DNA from: Planctomycetaceae bacterium
GTDB taxonomy: Bacteria; Planctomycetota; Planctomycetia; Planctomycetales; Planctomycetaceae
Direction of reading: 5' to 3'
NCBI GenBank assembly: GCA_021732785.1
Contig: JAKFUG010000054.1
Coordinates: 1-64,000 of the forward strand
Length of the DNA stretch: 64,000 nt
A model generated the notes under the pieces. That model was not told the DNA's origin, searched no databases, and saw only the letters and a list, made by a program, of their open reading frames with translations. The position numbers and the translations under genes are program-made. The stretch's first letter is position 1, and each line of letters starts with the position of its first letter. Shown one piece after another: positions 1 through 7,223 of this stretch.

Positions 1-213
1 GCCCAGTCCACCCCCTGCTCCACCGAGGCCACCCGTCCCGCCGCCCAAGCCGCCGGTCGTTCCCCCGGAGGAAAACATGGACCCGCCCGTGAAACCACCC
101 GCACCGCCCTTATTTCCGAGTGCGGATTTTGCCTGCGCGCTCGCCGTCCCTGACAGGCTTCCGAGGGCCAGAGTTGCGGCGGCAAAAATCACGATAGGCA
201 GACGCATGTTCAT
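1..213 (-). CDS. Glycine-rich exported protein, 3' part outside window
   Basis: The first 71 codons read on the minus strand from the window edge. The start is ATG at 213 (a second ATG lies at 207). Residues 1-27 form a standard Sec signal peptide: Met-Arg near the N-terminus, a hydrophobic core and a Thr-Ala-Ser-Ala-Gln cleavage region. The mature part turns almost at once into a glycine-rich tract made of Gly-Gly-Leu/Thr units, which continues past base 1. No domain can be named. A similar architecture (signal peptide then polyglycine) occurs in the gene at 6196-6669, so this may be one of a class of small glycine-rich exported or cell-wall proteins. Function unknown. Confidence 0.6.
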   Translation of the reverse strand, partial: MNMRLPIVIFAAATLALGSLSGTASAQAKSALGNKGGAGGFTGGSMFSSGGTTGGLGGGTGGLGGAGGGLG

Positions 214-361
214 TTCTCCCGGGCCACGCTTCAATTGTGGCAGGGACCGTTTTCGGTCTCGTTCTATCATCTCGGTTCGCTGATCGGTCGTCAAGAAGCC
301 GTTTCCAGACTTGCTGCGGATCAGGTCGAAGGGATTGTTCCGGTTATGTCACGTCTGTGGA

Positions 362-994
362 TTATTGCAAGGATTCCAGCAATTCCGAGACGGCTTCTTC
401 GTCCCAGATTTCCGCTTCCACCTGCAGCATCAGCTTTGCCGGGCCGTGTTTCCCCAGGAACGTTCCCTCAACCTGATAATATTCCGTTTTCGACGACACA
501 TCCTGACCAAACACCGTGGTGAACGTCGCGGACTGCCCGCGGATGTCCAAATCCCGCGTTTCCGTCGATTTGACGGTTAACGCCTTCATTTCCATCTGCT
601 TTTGTTTCTGCATCTGGGCTTCCAACTCCGCGTTTCCGCCAGCGTTGTTCGCGTTCATGGCCATTTCCATGAGCTGCAATTCGCCCTTGCCCGAGGTGTG
701 TGCGTACCGGCACATCCGCATTTCCATGAACACGAAGTTCATTTTGACGCCGGTTTCCCCCTTGAAATCGGGGAGCATCTTGACGTCGGCGACCTCCTGC
801 AGGAAGGCGTCGACCTGCGCTGGCTTGGTGACGATCTTCGGCATGAACAGGTAGTACCCCACGCCGCAACAGCCAAGGATGCCGACGGCACCCAGCCCGG
901 CGAAAACGAGGAACCACTTGAGACAACCGCTGGACCGCGGCCGCGCGGGCGAACCGGTGTCTGCTGAGGGAAGCTCGTCTTTGGAGACCGACAT
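362..994 (-). CDS. Hypothetical single-span membrane protein
   Basis: 210 residues. A polar, Ser/Pro/Arg-rich N-terminus of about 25 residues is followed by one strong membrane segment (about 26-50, with a Cys-Cys pair), then a soluble domain likely to lie outside the membrane. The soluble part is Met- and Gln-rich in the middle (around residues 105-140) and ends in a predicted alpha/beta region. A weak AGGA lies about 12 bases before the ATG. I do not recognise a family. It is divergent from rnpA, sharing a 164-base upstream region with it. The reading frame runs uninterrupted and has strong codon bias, so I regard it as real. Confidence 0.6.
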   Translation of the reverse strand: MSVSKDELPSADTGSPARPRSSGCLKWFLVFAGLGAVGILGCCGVGYYLFMPKIVTKPAQVDAFLQEVADVKMLPDFKGETGVKMNFVFMEMRMCRYAHTSGKGELQLMEMAMNANNAGGNAELEAQMQKQKQMEMKALTVKSTETRDLDIRGQSATFTTVFGQDVSSKTEYYQVEGTFLGKHGPAKLMLQVEAEIWDEEAVSELLESLQ

Positions 995-1069
995 ACGGAT
1001 GCAATTCCTGCGAGAGCGAACCGCGCGGCGACATCACCGCGCGAAGCCAATCCTTCAGATTGTCGACCG

Positions 1070-1099
1070 CTGACTCATCGGCGTCAATTACGGTAGACT
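1070..1099 (+). promoter_or_regulatory. Possible sigma-70-type promoter for rnpA
   Basis: CTGACT (1070-1075) and TAGACT (1094-1099) are 18 bases apart, about 60 bases before the preferred rnpA start. This is a match by eye to a relaxed -35/-10 consensus only; planctomycete promoters are poorly defined, so the call is weak. Confidence 0.25.
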
Positions 1100-1158
1100 G
1101 GAATTCCTCGCAGGGGACGAGGAATACGTCCCCATCCGCGAGCCAGGAATGCCGTTTC

Positions 1159-1566
1159 ATGACGCCGCCGCTCCGTCCGTTACATCCCTTTCAGTTTTCC
1201 AAAGCGATGCGCTTGCGGAAGAGCGTGGAATTCAAGGCGGTTTATCATCAGCGGTGCAAAGCCAGCGACGGCGTGTTACTCGTCTTTGCCTTGGGGGCCG
1301 GTTTGGAACGCACGCGGATTGGGCTGAGTGTGTCCCGGAAGCTTGGTAACGCCGTGGTGCGGAACCGATTGAAGCGGTTGCTGCGCGAAGCGTTTCGGCT
1401 GTCGCAGGGCGAATTCCCCCCCGGTCTGGATTTGATTGCGATTCCGCAAGGAGCCGCGCGGGCTGGGCTGTTGGCGTACCGTCAATCACTGGTGCGGCTG
1501 GCGCAGAAGTTACACCGCCGAATGGCCGCCGCTGCTCCTCCCGCCGCTGCGGAGCCGTCCCCGTGA
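1159..1566 (+). CDS. rnpA: Ribonuclease P protein component
   Basis: Protein subunit of RNase P, which helps the catalytic RNA cleave 5' leaders from tRNA precursors in the cytoplasm. The family signature is clear: a basic N-terminal Arg-Leu-Arg-Lys-Ser-Val-Glu-Phe element, then the RNR motif region with Gly-Leu-Ser-Val-Ser-Arg-Lys, Gly-Asn-Ala-Val-Val-Arg-Asn-Arg and Lys-Arg-Leu-Leu-Arg-Glu. From ATG 1159 it is 135 residues, usual for RnpA; an in-frame start at 1060 would add 33 low-complexity residues, and ATG 1207 is also possible. The C-terminus is an Ala/Pro tail. Its stop overlaps the yidD start. The usual upstream neighbour rpmH (ribosomal protein L34) is not here. Confidence 0.93.
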   Translation: MTPPLRPLHPFQFSKAMRLRKSVEFKAVYHQRCKASDGVLLVFALGAGLERTRIGLSVSRKLGNAVVRNRLKRLLREAFRLSQGEFPPGLDLIAIPQGAARAGLLAYRQSLVRLAQKLHRRMAAAAPPAAAEPSP

Positions 1567-1799
1567 ATCTCGGCCGACAAATCCAGAAACTGCCGGCTCG
1601 GGGACTGATTCTCGGCGTGCGGTTTTACCAAATGTTTATTGGGCCGCTGATCGGGAAGCACTGCCGTTTTACGCCGTCGTGCAGTGTGTATTTCATTGAA
1701 GCGGTGGAGAAATACGGGGCGATTCGCGGTGCCTGGAAAGGCGTCTGCCGCATCGGGCGCTGCAATCCGTGGTGCGAAGGGGGACACGATCCCCCGTGA
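1563..1799 (+). CDS. yidD: Membrane protein insertion efficiency factor YidD
   Basis: 78 residues, the typical length. It carries the conserved Cys-rich YidD core: Arg-Phe-Tyr-Gln near residue 20, Cys-Arg-Phe-Thr-Pro-Ser-Cys-Ser near 34-41, then Ala-Val-Glu-Lys-Tyr-Gly and Arg-Ile-Gly-Arg-Cys-Asn-Pro-Trp near the end. YidD is a small membrane-associated protein thought to help YidC insert inner-membrane proteins. The start is GTG at 1563, in a GTGA overlap with the rnpA stop, implying translational coupling; rnpA-yidD order is the widespread bacterial arrangement. yidC would normally follow but the next gene is a sigma factor 366 bases on. Confidence 0.93.
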   Translation: MNLGRQIQKLPARGLILGVRFYQMFIGPLIGKHCRFTPSCSVYFIEAVEKYGAIRGAWKGVCRIGRCNPWCEGGHDPP

Positions 1800-2165
1800 T
1801 CCGGAATCCCGTAGCGAGAGAAAATGCCGACCGTGAAGCCAATGGTGCGGCTGGCTCCACGGTCGGGCGCGGTCTACAAGACACGCGCTGCGGGGACACG
1901 AGCGATTTCCGATTGCCGAGCGCCCCCACGCCACCAGGTCGCAGACAGACGACGATCTCCAGCGGTACGGTCACGCGTATCGCCCGGCAATTTTGATGCG
2001 ATTCTCGATGAGGAGCCGTTCCTCCGCCCGGTTTGTCTGGCTTCAGAGGGAGTTCCTCGTCAAGATACAAAACGAAAGCCGATGATCCGCATCAACACGG
2101 CTTCGCCAGAATTTGGGTGAAGTGGCGTAAGCCGTGTTCCACGAAGAAGCTTCCTTCAGGTCGAC
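1800..2165. other. Intergenic region with an imperfect hairpin
   Basis: No convincing reading frame between yidD and the sigma factor. An imperfect inverted repeat at 2094-2138 has a 10-base outer stem (AACACGGCTT / AAGCCGTGTT) extended by CGCC/GGCG around a 16-base loop. It lies about 30 bases before the sigma factor start, so it would be in the leader of that transcript or be a site in its promoter region. Confidence 0.5.
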
Positions 2166-2816
2166 ATGTCCGATTCGTCCACGAATTCTGATGTCGTTGC
2201 CTCCCGTTTGCGGAACGGTGATCGCGCGACGCTGGCTGCGCTGTGTCACAGCATGAAAGAGCGGTTGCGGGGGATCGTGCGGGAACGGTTGAATCGACGG
2301 CTCAGCGGCCGGTTGGATGACGATGACGTCTTGCAGGAAATCTACCTGCAGGCCGAAGCGCGGCTGATGCACTTCAACGGTCAAGCGGACGATGAAGCCG
2401 AAGGCTGGCTGATTCTCGTCTCCAAACAAACGGTGATCGATATCCACCGCCGTCATCTGGCCGCCCAGGTGCGGGACCTGCGGCGCGAGTTACGCCCCGG
2501 TGATGTGGCCAATTCCGTTTCGCAGCCATCGAGTTGGCTCTTCGGTTCTGCCGGCCTGACCTCGCCGAGTCAGATCGTGGCGCGCGACGAACGCCAGCAT
2601 TGGTTGCATGGCATTCTCGACAGCCTGCCGGAGAACGATCGCGAGATTATTCTGTTGCGGCATTTTGTCGAGTGCTCGAATTCGGACGCCGCGGAGATTC
2701 TCGGACTCACCCCCCAGGCGGCCAGCATTCGGTATGTGCGGGCGTTATCGCGGCTGCGGGACTTGTGCGGACCGTTCCTGAACGGCATGACCGGGCTGTT
2801 CCCCTCCGCGAATTAG
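2166..2816 (+). CDS. ECF-type RNA polymerase sigma factor (copy 1)
   Basis: 216 residues. Region 2 is recognisable from the Asp-Asp-Asp-Asp-Val-Leu-Gln-Glu motif (about 50-57), which contacts core RNA polymerase, and the Trp-Leu...Asp-Ile-His-Arg-Arg-His segment. Region 4, with its DNA-binding helix-turn-helix, covers about 150-200 (Leu-Pro-Glu-Asn-Asp-Arg-Glu-Ile ... Ala-Ala-Glu-Ile-Leu-Gly-Leu ... Tyr-Val-Arg-Ala-Leu-Ser-Arg-Leu). The kinase gene starts 12 bases after its stop, so the two are almost surely co-transcribed. No anti-sigma factor is adjacent; in planctomycetes such sigma factors are commonly linked to Ser/Thr kinases instead. A paralogous pair follows at 4218-6126. Confidence 0.9.
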   Translation: MSDSSTNSDVVASRLRNGDRATLAALCHSMKERLRGIVRERLNRRLSGRLDDDDVLQEIYLQAEARLMHFNGQADDEAEGWLILVSKQTVIDIHRRHLAAQVRDLRRELRPGDVANSVSQPSSWLFGSAGLTSPSQIVARDERQHWLHGILDSLPENDREIILLRHFVECSNSDAAEILGLTPQAASIRYVRALSRLRDLCGPFLNGMTGLFPSAN

Positions 2817-2828
2817 AAATGGCGTTCG

Positions 2829-4061
2829 ATGTCCGACATTCAATTCTCGGAATGGAGCGCAGACGAATCGTCGGCGACATCACACCCGCCGGAAGCTCTC
2901 GTCCGGATTCCGTTGGAAGAATTGGCGACGGAGTTTCTCGAAGCCTGGCGCGACGGCCGCAATCCCTCGATTGAAACCTATGCTGCGGCTCATCCCGAGT
3001 TGGCCGATGAGATTCGCCGGTTGTTTCCCTTCGCGATTGCTCTCGAAGACCTCAATCCGTCGAGCACTGTCCGCTTCGATCCGCGCCGGCAGGAATTTGC
3101 ACCCGGCACACGCATTGGGGAGTTTCGGCTCATCCGGCAAGTCGGCCGCGGTGGCATGGGCGTGGTTTACGAAGCGGAAGAGGTGGAATCCGGCCGTCGA
3201 GTCGCGCTCAAGCTCGTGAGCGATGAAGTCGCCGCGGAAAATGAAATCTGGCGCGAACCCATGTTGGCGGCGAAGCTGGCGCATCCACGGATCGTGCCGG
3301 TGTATACATCGGGAAGCGACAGCGGGATTCGCTTCTATGCCATGATGCTGGTTCCGGGCGTCGGTCTCGATCGCCTGATTGAGTGGTTGCGCGAATATCC
3401 GCAAGGGGTGACCGATGACGATCTCCGCCGCATCGTGGCCGGCGAGCAGAATGCGCCCCGTCCGGCGAATTCCAGTGCGAATGCCCCGCCGACGCAGCAC
3501 GTGATTCGTCGCACCAGTTGGGTGCAGTTCGCAAAAATCGGCGTGCAGATTTGTGTGGCCATGCAGCATGCTCACACGCGATCGATCCTGCACCGCGATA
3601 TCAAACCGGCGAATATCCTGATCGATTCGCAAGGCGCAGTGTGGATCACCGATTTCGGGCTGGCGCGGTCCTCCGGGCATCCGCAGTCGACCGATCCGCA
3701 TCGGGCCGCGGGAACCTTGCGGTACATGTCGCCGGAGCAGCTCGCCGGGCGAACCGATCTCCGCACAGATGTGTATTCGTTCGGCGTGACGATGTACGAA
3801 CTCTGCACGCAGCAACCGGCGTTCACCGCCCCGACGCGCGCCGAACTGGTGCGCAAGATTCGCAAAGCGCAGTATCCGTGGCCGCGGCAGGTGCAGAGCC
3901 GCTTGCCGCGGATGCTGGAACGAATCATTCTCCGCGCGATGGCTGTGAATCCCCACCGGCGTTACCGCTCGATGGACGCCGTCCGTGCGGATTTGCTCCG
4001 ATTCATCCAATCCCAATCGCAGAAATCGAAATGGCCCTGGTCATGGATGCGGTGGAAATGA
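2829..4061 (+). CDS. Serine/threonine protein kinase (copy 1)
   Basis: 410 residues, soluble (no membrane span seen). Residues 30-70 form a small helical N-terminal domain with Ala-Ala-His-Pro-Glu-Leu-Ala-Asp-Glu, common before planctomycete kinase domains. The Hanks-type kinase runs about 97-395: Gly-rich loop Gly-Arg-Gly-Gly-Met-Gly at 106-111, ATP-binding Lys128, catalytic HRD at 255-257 followed by Ile-Lys-Pro-Ala-Asn, DFG at 275-277 and a Met-Ser-Pro-Glu activation-segment end. An insertion (about 190-230) separates the hinge from helix E. All catalytic residues are present, so it should be active. Forms a two-gene unit with the sigma factor upstream. Confidence 0.92.
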   Translation: MSDIQFSEWSADESSATSHPPEALVRIPLEELATEFLEAWRDGRNPSIETYAAAHPELADEIRRLFPFAIALEDLNPSSTVRFDPRRQEFAPGTRIGEFRLIRQVGRGGMGVVYEAEEVESGRRVALKLVSDEVAAENEIWREPMLAAKLAHPRIVPVYTSGSDSGIRFYAMMLVPGVGLDRLIEWLREYPQGVTDDDLRRIVAGEQNAPRPANSSANAPPTQHVIRRTSWVQFAKIGVQICVAMQHAHTRSILHRDIKPANILIDSQGAVWITDFGLARSSGHPQSTDPHRAAGTLRYMSPEQLAGRTDLRTDVYSFGVTMYELCTQQPAFTAPTRAELVRKIRKAQYPWPRQVQSRLPRMLERIILRAMAVNPHRRYRSMDAVRADLLRFIQSQSQKSKWPWSWMRWK

Positions 4062-4217
4062 TTCGGCTTTGCTGCCGCCAAATTCTTTTCCCATCGCGGT
4101 TTGTGTGAATCGGGGTTGAAGTCGGGGGGGCAAAGCCGTTTAGATAGAGGAAGTCACTTCGCTCGCGCTGGTTCCGAAGTCTTTCCCCATTTCACGGCCC
4201 GGCCGCCTGAATCCCTC

Positions 4218-4901
4218 ATGGACAATGCGAACCCCCCCGCTGTGCCCCCGCCGTCACCGGATGGACTCGATGAGTTCGAACGGGGTTGCCTCGATCGGAT
4301 CGCCAACGACGACAACAGCGGCCTGGCGGATTTGTTCACGCGACATCGACCGCGATTATGGCGGATGGTGAGTTTCCGCATGCACCCGAAGCTCCGCGGT
4401 CGCATCGATCCGGATGATGTTCTTCAAGATGCGTGGGTCCGGGCGGTCGATCGCGTCGAACATCTGCTTGCGACTTCGGCGAGTTCGACTTACGTCTGGT
4501 TCCGCTTGCTGGTGTGTCAAACCCTGGCGGATTTGCACCGTCGGCATTTCGGGGCGGCAAAACGATCGGCGGGTCGCGAGTTTTCCATTCACGGCCGTTG
4601 GAGTCCCGCGGAAACGTCCTCTTCCCTGCAATGCTATTTGCAGGCTGATGTCGCTTCTCCCAGCAGCACGATGGGGCGTGCCGAACGAGCGCAACAAGTG
4701 GATACGGTGTTGGAAGGGATGGACCCGGTGGATCGCGAAGTTGTGGTCCTGCGGCATTTCGAGCAGCTTTCCAATACCGAAATCGCCACCGTTCTGGAAA
4801 TGACCGAGCAAGCGACCAGTGCCCGGTATGTCCGTGCCTTGTTGAAACTGAAACGTGTGCTGGAACTGATGCCCGACTTCTTCGACTATCGCCCGCAGTA
4901 A
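4218..4901 (+). CDS. ECF-type RNA polymerase sigma factor (copy 2)
   Basis: 227 residues from ATG 4218; an in-frame start at 4101 would add 39 residues that do not resemble the family. Region 2 shows Ile-Asp-Pro-Asp-Asp-Val-Leu-Gln-Asp (about 62-70) and a Thr-Leu-Ala-Asp-Leu-His-Arg-Arg-His segment; region 4 shows Asp-Pro-Val-Asp-Arg-Glu-Val-Val-Val-Leu-Arg-His and an HTH ending Tyr-Val-Arg-Ala-Leu-Leu-Lys-Leu. Region 4 aligns closely with that of copy 1, so the two are paralogues. It precedes its own kinase by 61 bases, repeating the order of the first pair. Confidence 0.9.
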   Translation: MDNANPPAVPPPSPDGLDEFERGCLDRIANDDNSGLADLFTRHRPRLWRMVSFRMHPKLRGRIDPDDVLQDAWVRAVDRVEHLLATSASSTYVWFRLLVCQTLADLHRRHFGAAKRSAGREFSIHGRWSPAETSSSLQCYLQADVASPSSTMGRAERAQQVDTVLEGMDPVDREVVVLRHFEQLSNTEIATVLEMTEQATSARYVRALLKLKRVLELMPDFFDYRPQ

Positions 4902-4962
4902 TCCATGGCGCGAATTGCGGGAATGATCTTGAATCGAGCGAGAACCACCGGAATCGCGGTCG

Positions 4963-6126
4963 ATGGCTGAGACACCCGCGTCGTCTGAAGAACGACTCGA
5001 TTCCATCGTCAGCCAATACGTTTCCGATGTGCGCGACGGCAGTGCTCCGGATGTCGAAACCATCTACGCGGCGCATCCCGATCTGGCGGAAGAACTGCGC
5101 GAGTTATTGCCGCTGGTGGCGCGTCTCGAACGTTGGGGAACCGCCAAGGAAGTCGAGTGCGTCCGCCAGAGTTTGCCGATTCACTTTCCCTTGCGGGAAC
5201 TCGGCGAATACCGGCTGATTCGTGAACTCGGCCGCGGGGGCATGGGCGTTGTTTTTCATGCGGAACACCGCTTCTCCAGCCGGGCGGTGGCGCTGAAGTT
5301 GCTACCTTTTCGCTTAGGGGCCGATCTTTCGCAACGGCAAGCCCAGTTTCGATTGGAAGCGGATGCCATTGCGAAGTTGCGGCATCCCAGCATTGTGCCC
5401 ATTTACTCTTTCGGTGAAGAAGCCGGTTTCTTTTATTACGTCATGCAGTTGATTGATGGCGTCACGCTCGCAAACGTCATTCAGCGGCTTCGCGAATCGG
5501 ACGAGCCGTTCGGCCGGAAATCTCGTTCTGTAATGCGTCCCGCAGCCTTGGCGTGGCCCAAAGCGAACATGGCCCTGTGTCGCGATTCCTGGGCGGCATT
5601 CGCGAAGATTGGCATCCAGGTGGCCGAAGCGTTATCCCATGCGCACGGGGCCGGTTTGCTGCACAACGACATCAAGCCGGGGAATATCATGCTCGACGCC
5701 AATGGCCGCGTCGTCGTGACCGATTTCAGCGGCAATGGCATGATTGAAGAGTTCGCGCAGGATGAAAACATCCAGGGCCTGGGGACGCTGCGCTACATGG
5801 CTCCGGAACGCTTTCATCGGCAAGTGGACGCCCGCAGCGACGTCTATTCACTCGGGGTCACGCTGTACGAATTGATGACGCAAGCGACCGCGATTCCCGG
5901 ACATTCGGTCCCGCAAATGATGGCCGCGATTCAACAAGGAAACGTCCTGCCGCCGCGCTGGCATGCCCCCCATCTGCCTTTAGAACTGGTGAAAATCCTC
6001 GGCAAAGCGATCCATCCCGATCCCGAGTTGCGACAATCGTCGGCAGAAAAACTGCGCGTGGAATTGGTTGCATTTCTGAATCGTCCGCGGTCGCCCGGGC
6101 GCTCAGGGCGATGGTGGCCGCGCTAG
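4963..6126 (+). CDS. Serine/threonine kinase-like protein with altered catalytic motifs (copy 2)
   Basis: 387 residues, paralogue of the kinase at 2829-4061, with the same N-terminal helical module (Ala-Ala-His-Pro-Asp-Leu-Ala-Glu-Glu, 36-44). The kinase fold is intact: Gly-rich loop 90-95, ATP Lys112, and Pro-Glu-Arg ending the activation segment. But the catalytic loop is HND (234-236) in place of HRD and the magnesium-binding motif is DFS (254-256) in place of DFG. The catalytic Asp236 and the metal-binding Asp254 remain, so weak activity is possible; loss of the HRD arginine usually means control does not rely on activation-loop phosphorylation. No membrane span. Could be a pseudokinase-like partner of copy 1 or of sigma copy 2. 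Confidence 0.88.
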   Translation: MAETPASSEERLDSIVSQYVSDVRDGSAPDVETIYAAHPDLAEELRELLPLVARLERWGTAKEVECVRQSLPIHFPLRELGEYRLIRELGRGGMGVVFHAEHRFSSRAVALKLLPFRLGADLSQRQAQFRLEADAIAKLRHPSIVPIYSFGEEAGFFYYVMQLIDGVTLANVIQRLRESDEPFGRKSRSVMRPAALAWPKANMALCRDSWAAFAKIGIQVAEALSHAHGAGLLHNDIKPGNIMLDANGRVVVTDFSGNGMIEEFAQDENIQGLGTLRYMAPERFHRQVDARSDVYSLGVTLYELMTQATAIPGHSVPQMMAAIQQGNVLPPRWHAPHLPLELVKILGKAIHPDPELRQSSAEKLRVELVAFLNRPRSPGRSGRWWPR

Positions 6127-6195
6127 ATCATCACCAACGAAAGAAGCCCAGTCAGCGCGATGACCAGGCTTCCTCCCGGATCGTCGTTGATCCGC

Positions 6196-6669
6196 TTACG
6201 GGTCGATCGACCGTGATGCGACCGTCTTCTGACGCAAGGCTAGCGCTTGCTGTTTTCGTTGCCGGGCGTTTGCCCACATCGTCTGAGTGTCGGCGCGAAG
6301 TTGGGCATTCGCCGCGAGCGCGTTCAATTGCGCCTGACGAAATTGCGCGCTGTGCGCCTGCATCGACTGCAGCACCGACGTTGTCGGATTCAACGCAGCA
6401 CCGTTCGTTCCGAGTCCGCTATTGCCGCGGAAACTCGCCGCGGCGATAGACGCCATCGCTCCGGAAGTGGTTGTGCCGCCGGTAGTGGTTCCGTTGCCAC
6501 CACCGCTTCCTCCACCCTGGCACATTCCGCCACCACCACCACCACCGCCGCGTTGGGCCGATGCGTTCACGGCGGCCAGTGCCAGAACACATGCCGCACA
6601 GACCGCAATCCGCAAACACGACCCCCGTGTTCGATTGGGAAATGCTGTTCGCAAGAACATCACTGCCAT
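6196..6669 (-). CDS. Glycine-rich exported hypothetical protein
   Basis: About 157 residues from ATG 6669 (ATG 6660 also possible; the longest frame starts at 6732). A basic N-terminus (Arg, Asn, Arg) precedes a hydrophobic segment rich in Cys/Ala/Leu and an Asn-Ala-Ser-Ala-Gln signal cleavage site. The mature protein begins with eight consecutive glycines, continues Gly/Thr-rich, then changes to an Ala/Gln-rich, probably helical C-terminal half. No known domain. It is convergent with the kinase of the second sigma-kinase pair. It resembles in design the truncated gene at 1-213. Probably a cell-surface or matrix protein; function unknown. Confidence 0.6.
   Translation of the reverse strand: MAVMFLRTAFPNRTRGSCLRIAVCAACVLALAAVNASAQRGGGGGGGGMCQGGGSGGGNGTTTGGTTTSGAMASIAAASFRGNSGLGTNGAALNPTTSVLQSMQAHSAQFRQAQLNALAANAQLRADTQTMWANARQRKQQALALRQKTVASRSIDP
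6527..6550. repeat. CCN trinucleotide microsatellite
   Basis: Eight consecutive CCG/CCA triplets (CCG, five CCA, two CCG), encoding the eight-glycine run of the minus-strand gene at 6196-6669. Slippage here would change the glycine count in steps of one without shifting the frame. Confidence 0.85.
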
Positions 6670-6818
6670 CCTTTCTCTGAGACTTTCCACCTCGTCACCG
6701 CCGTCGTTTGCTGCTGCTTTCGACATCATCAACCGACCGCACTCCTTTGTGAACGCGGGAGAACGCCGAACCTCAACAGCAATTCAGTTCGATTTCAGGT
6801 TCACCCGAAAGGGTTCTC

Positions 6819-7129
6819 GGGTGCATCCGGTGTCTGGTGGTCGTGGAAAGGTTGGCCTTCAGCCCCGAAGGGGGCGCGATTCGATAGCCAGCGGCGAAGC
6901 GTCTTCGCGCAGCCCTGGGTCAACGGATCATCGGAGGACCTTGGCAAGCCCCCACGGGGCGCGACGGTGTTGTCCGGAAAGAGTCACGCCCCGTTGGGGC
7001 TGCGTGGGCTGGCGATCACGAACCCAGCCCTTCGGAAGACCTCGGGCTGGGCTATCGAATCTCACCCCGTTGGGGCTCCAGAGTCCGGAATTGTTCGCGG
7101 ATGTTTCCCACCCAACACCGCATGCACCC
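6819..7129. repeat. Dispersed MITE-like repeat, copy 1
   Basis: About 311 bases in the 554-base gap between 6669 and 7224. The ends are inverted: GGGTGCATCCGGTGTCTGG on the left matches the reverse complement of the right end (GGGTGCATGCGGTGTTGGG). The inside holds short palindromic cores of the type CGCCCCGTTGGGGCT and a conserved block containing CGCGATTCGATAGCC. A second, shorter copy lies at 45691-45921. This copy has about 80 extra bases, mostly an additional palindromic unit. There is no transposase, so any movement would need enzymes supplied elsewhere. Weak open frames across it are not genes. Bases 6670-6818 hold nothing else I recognise. Confidence 0.8.
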
Positions 7130-7223
7130 AGGGTTCTCCCATTCCGATGGCATCCGATCACATGCGGCGGCTTTCCTCGTCTGATATGATTGCGTTCCGA
7201 TGGGTTCGACAGGAGCATTCGGT

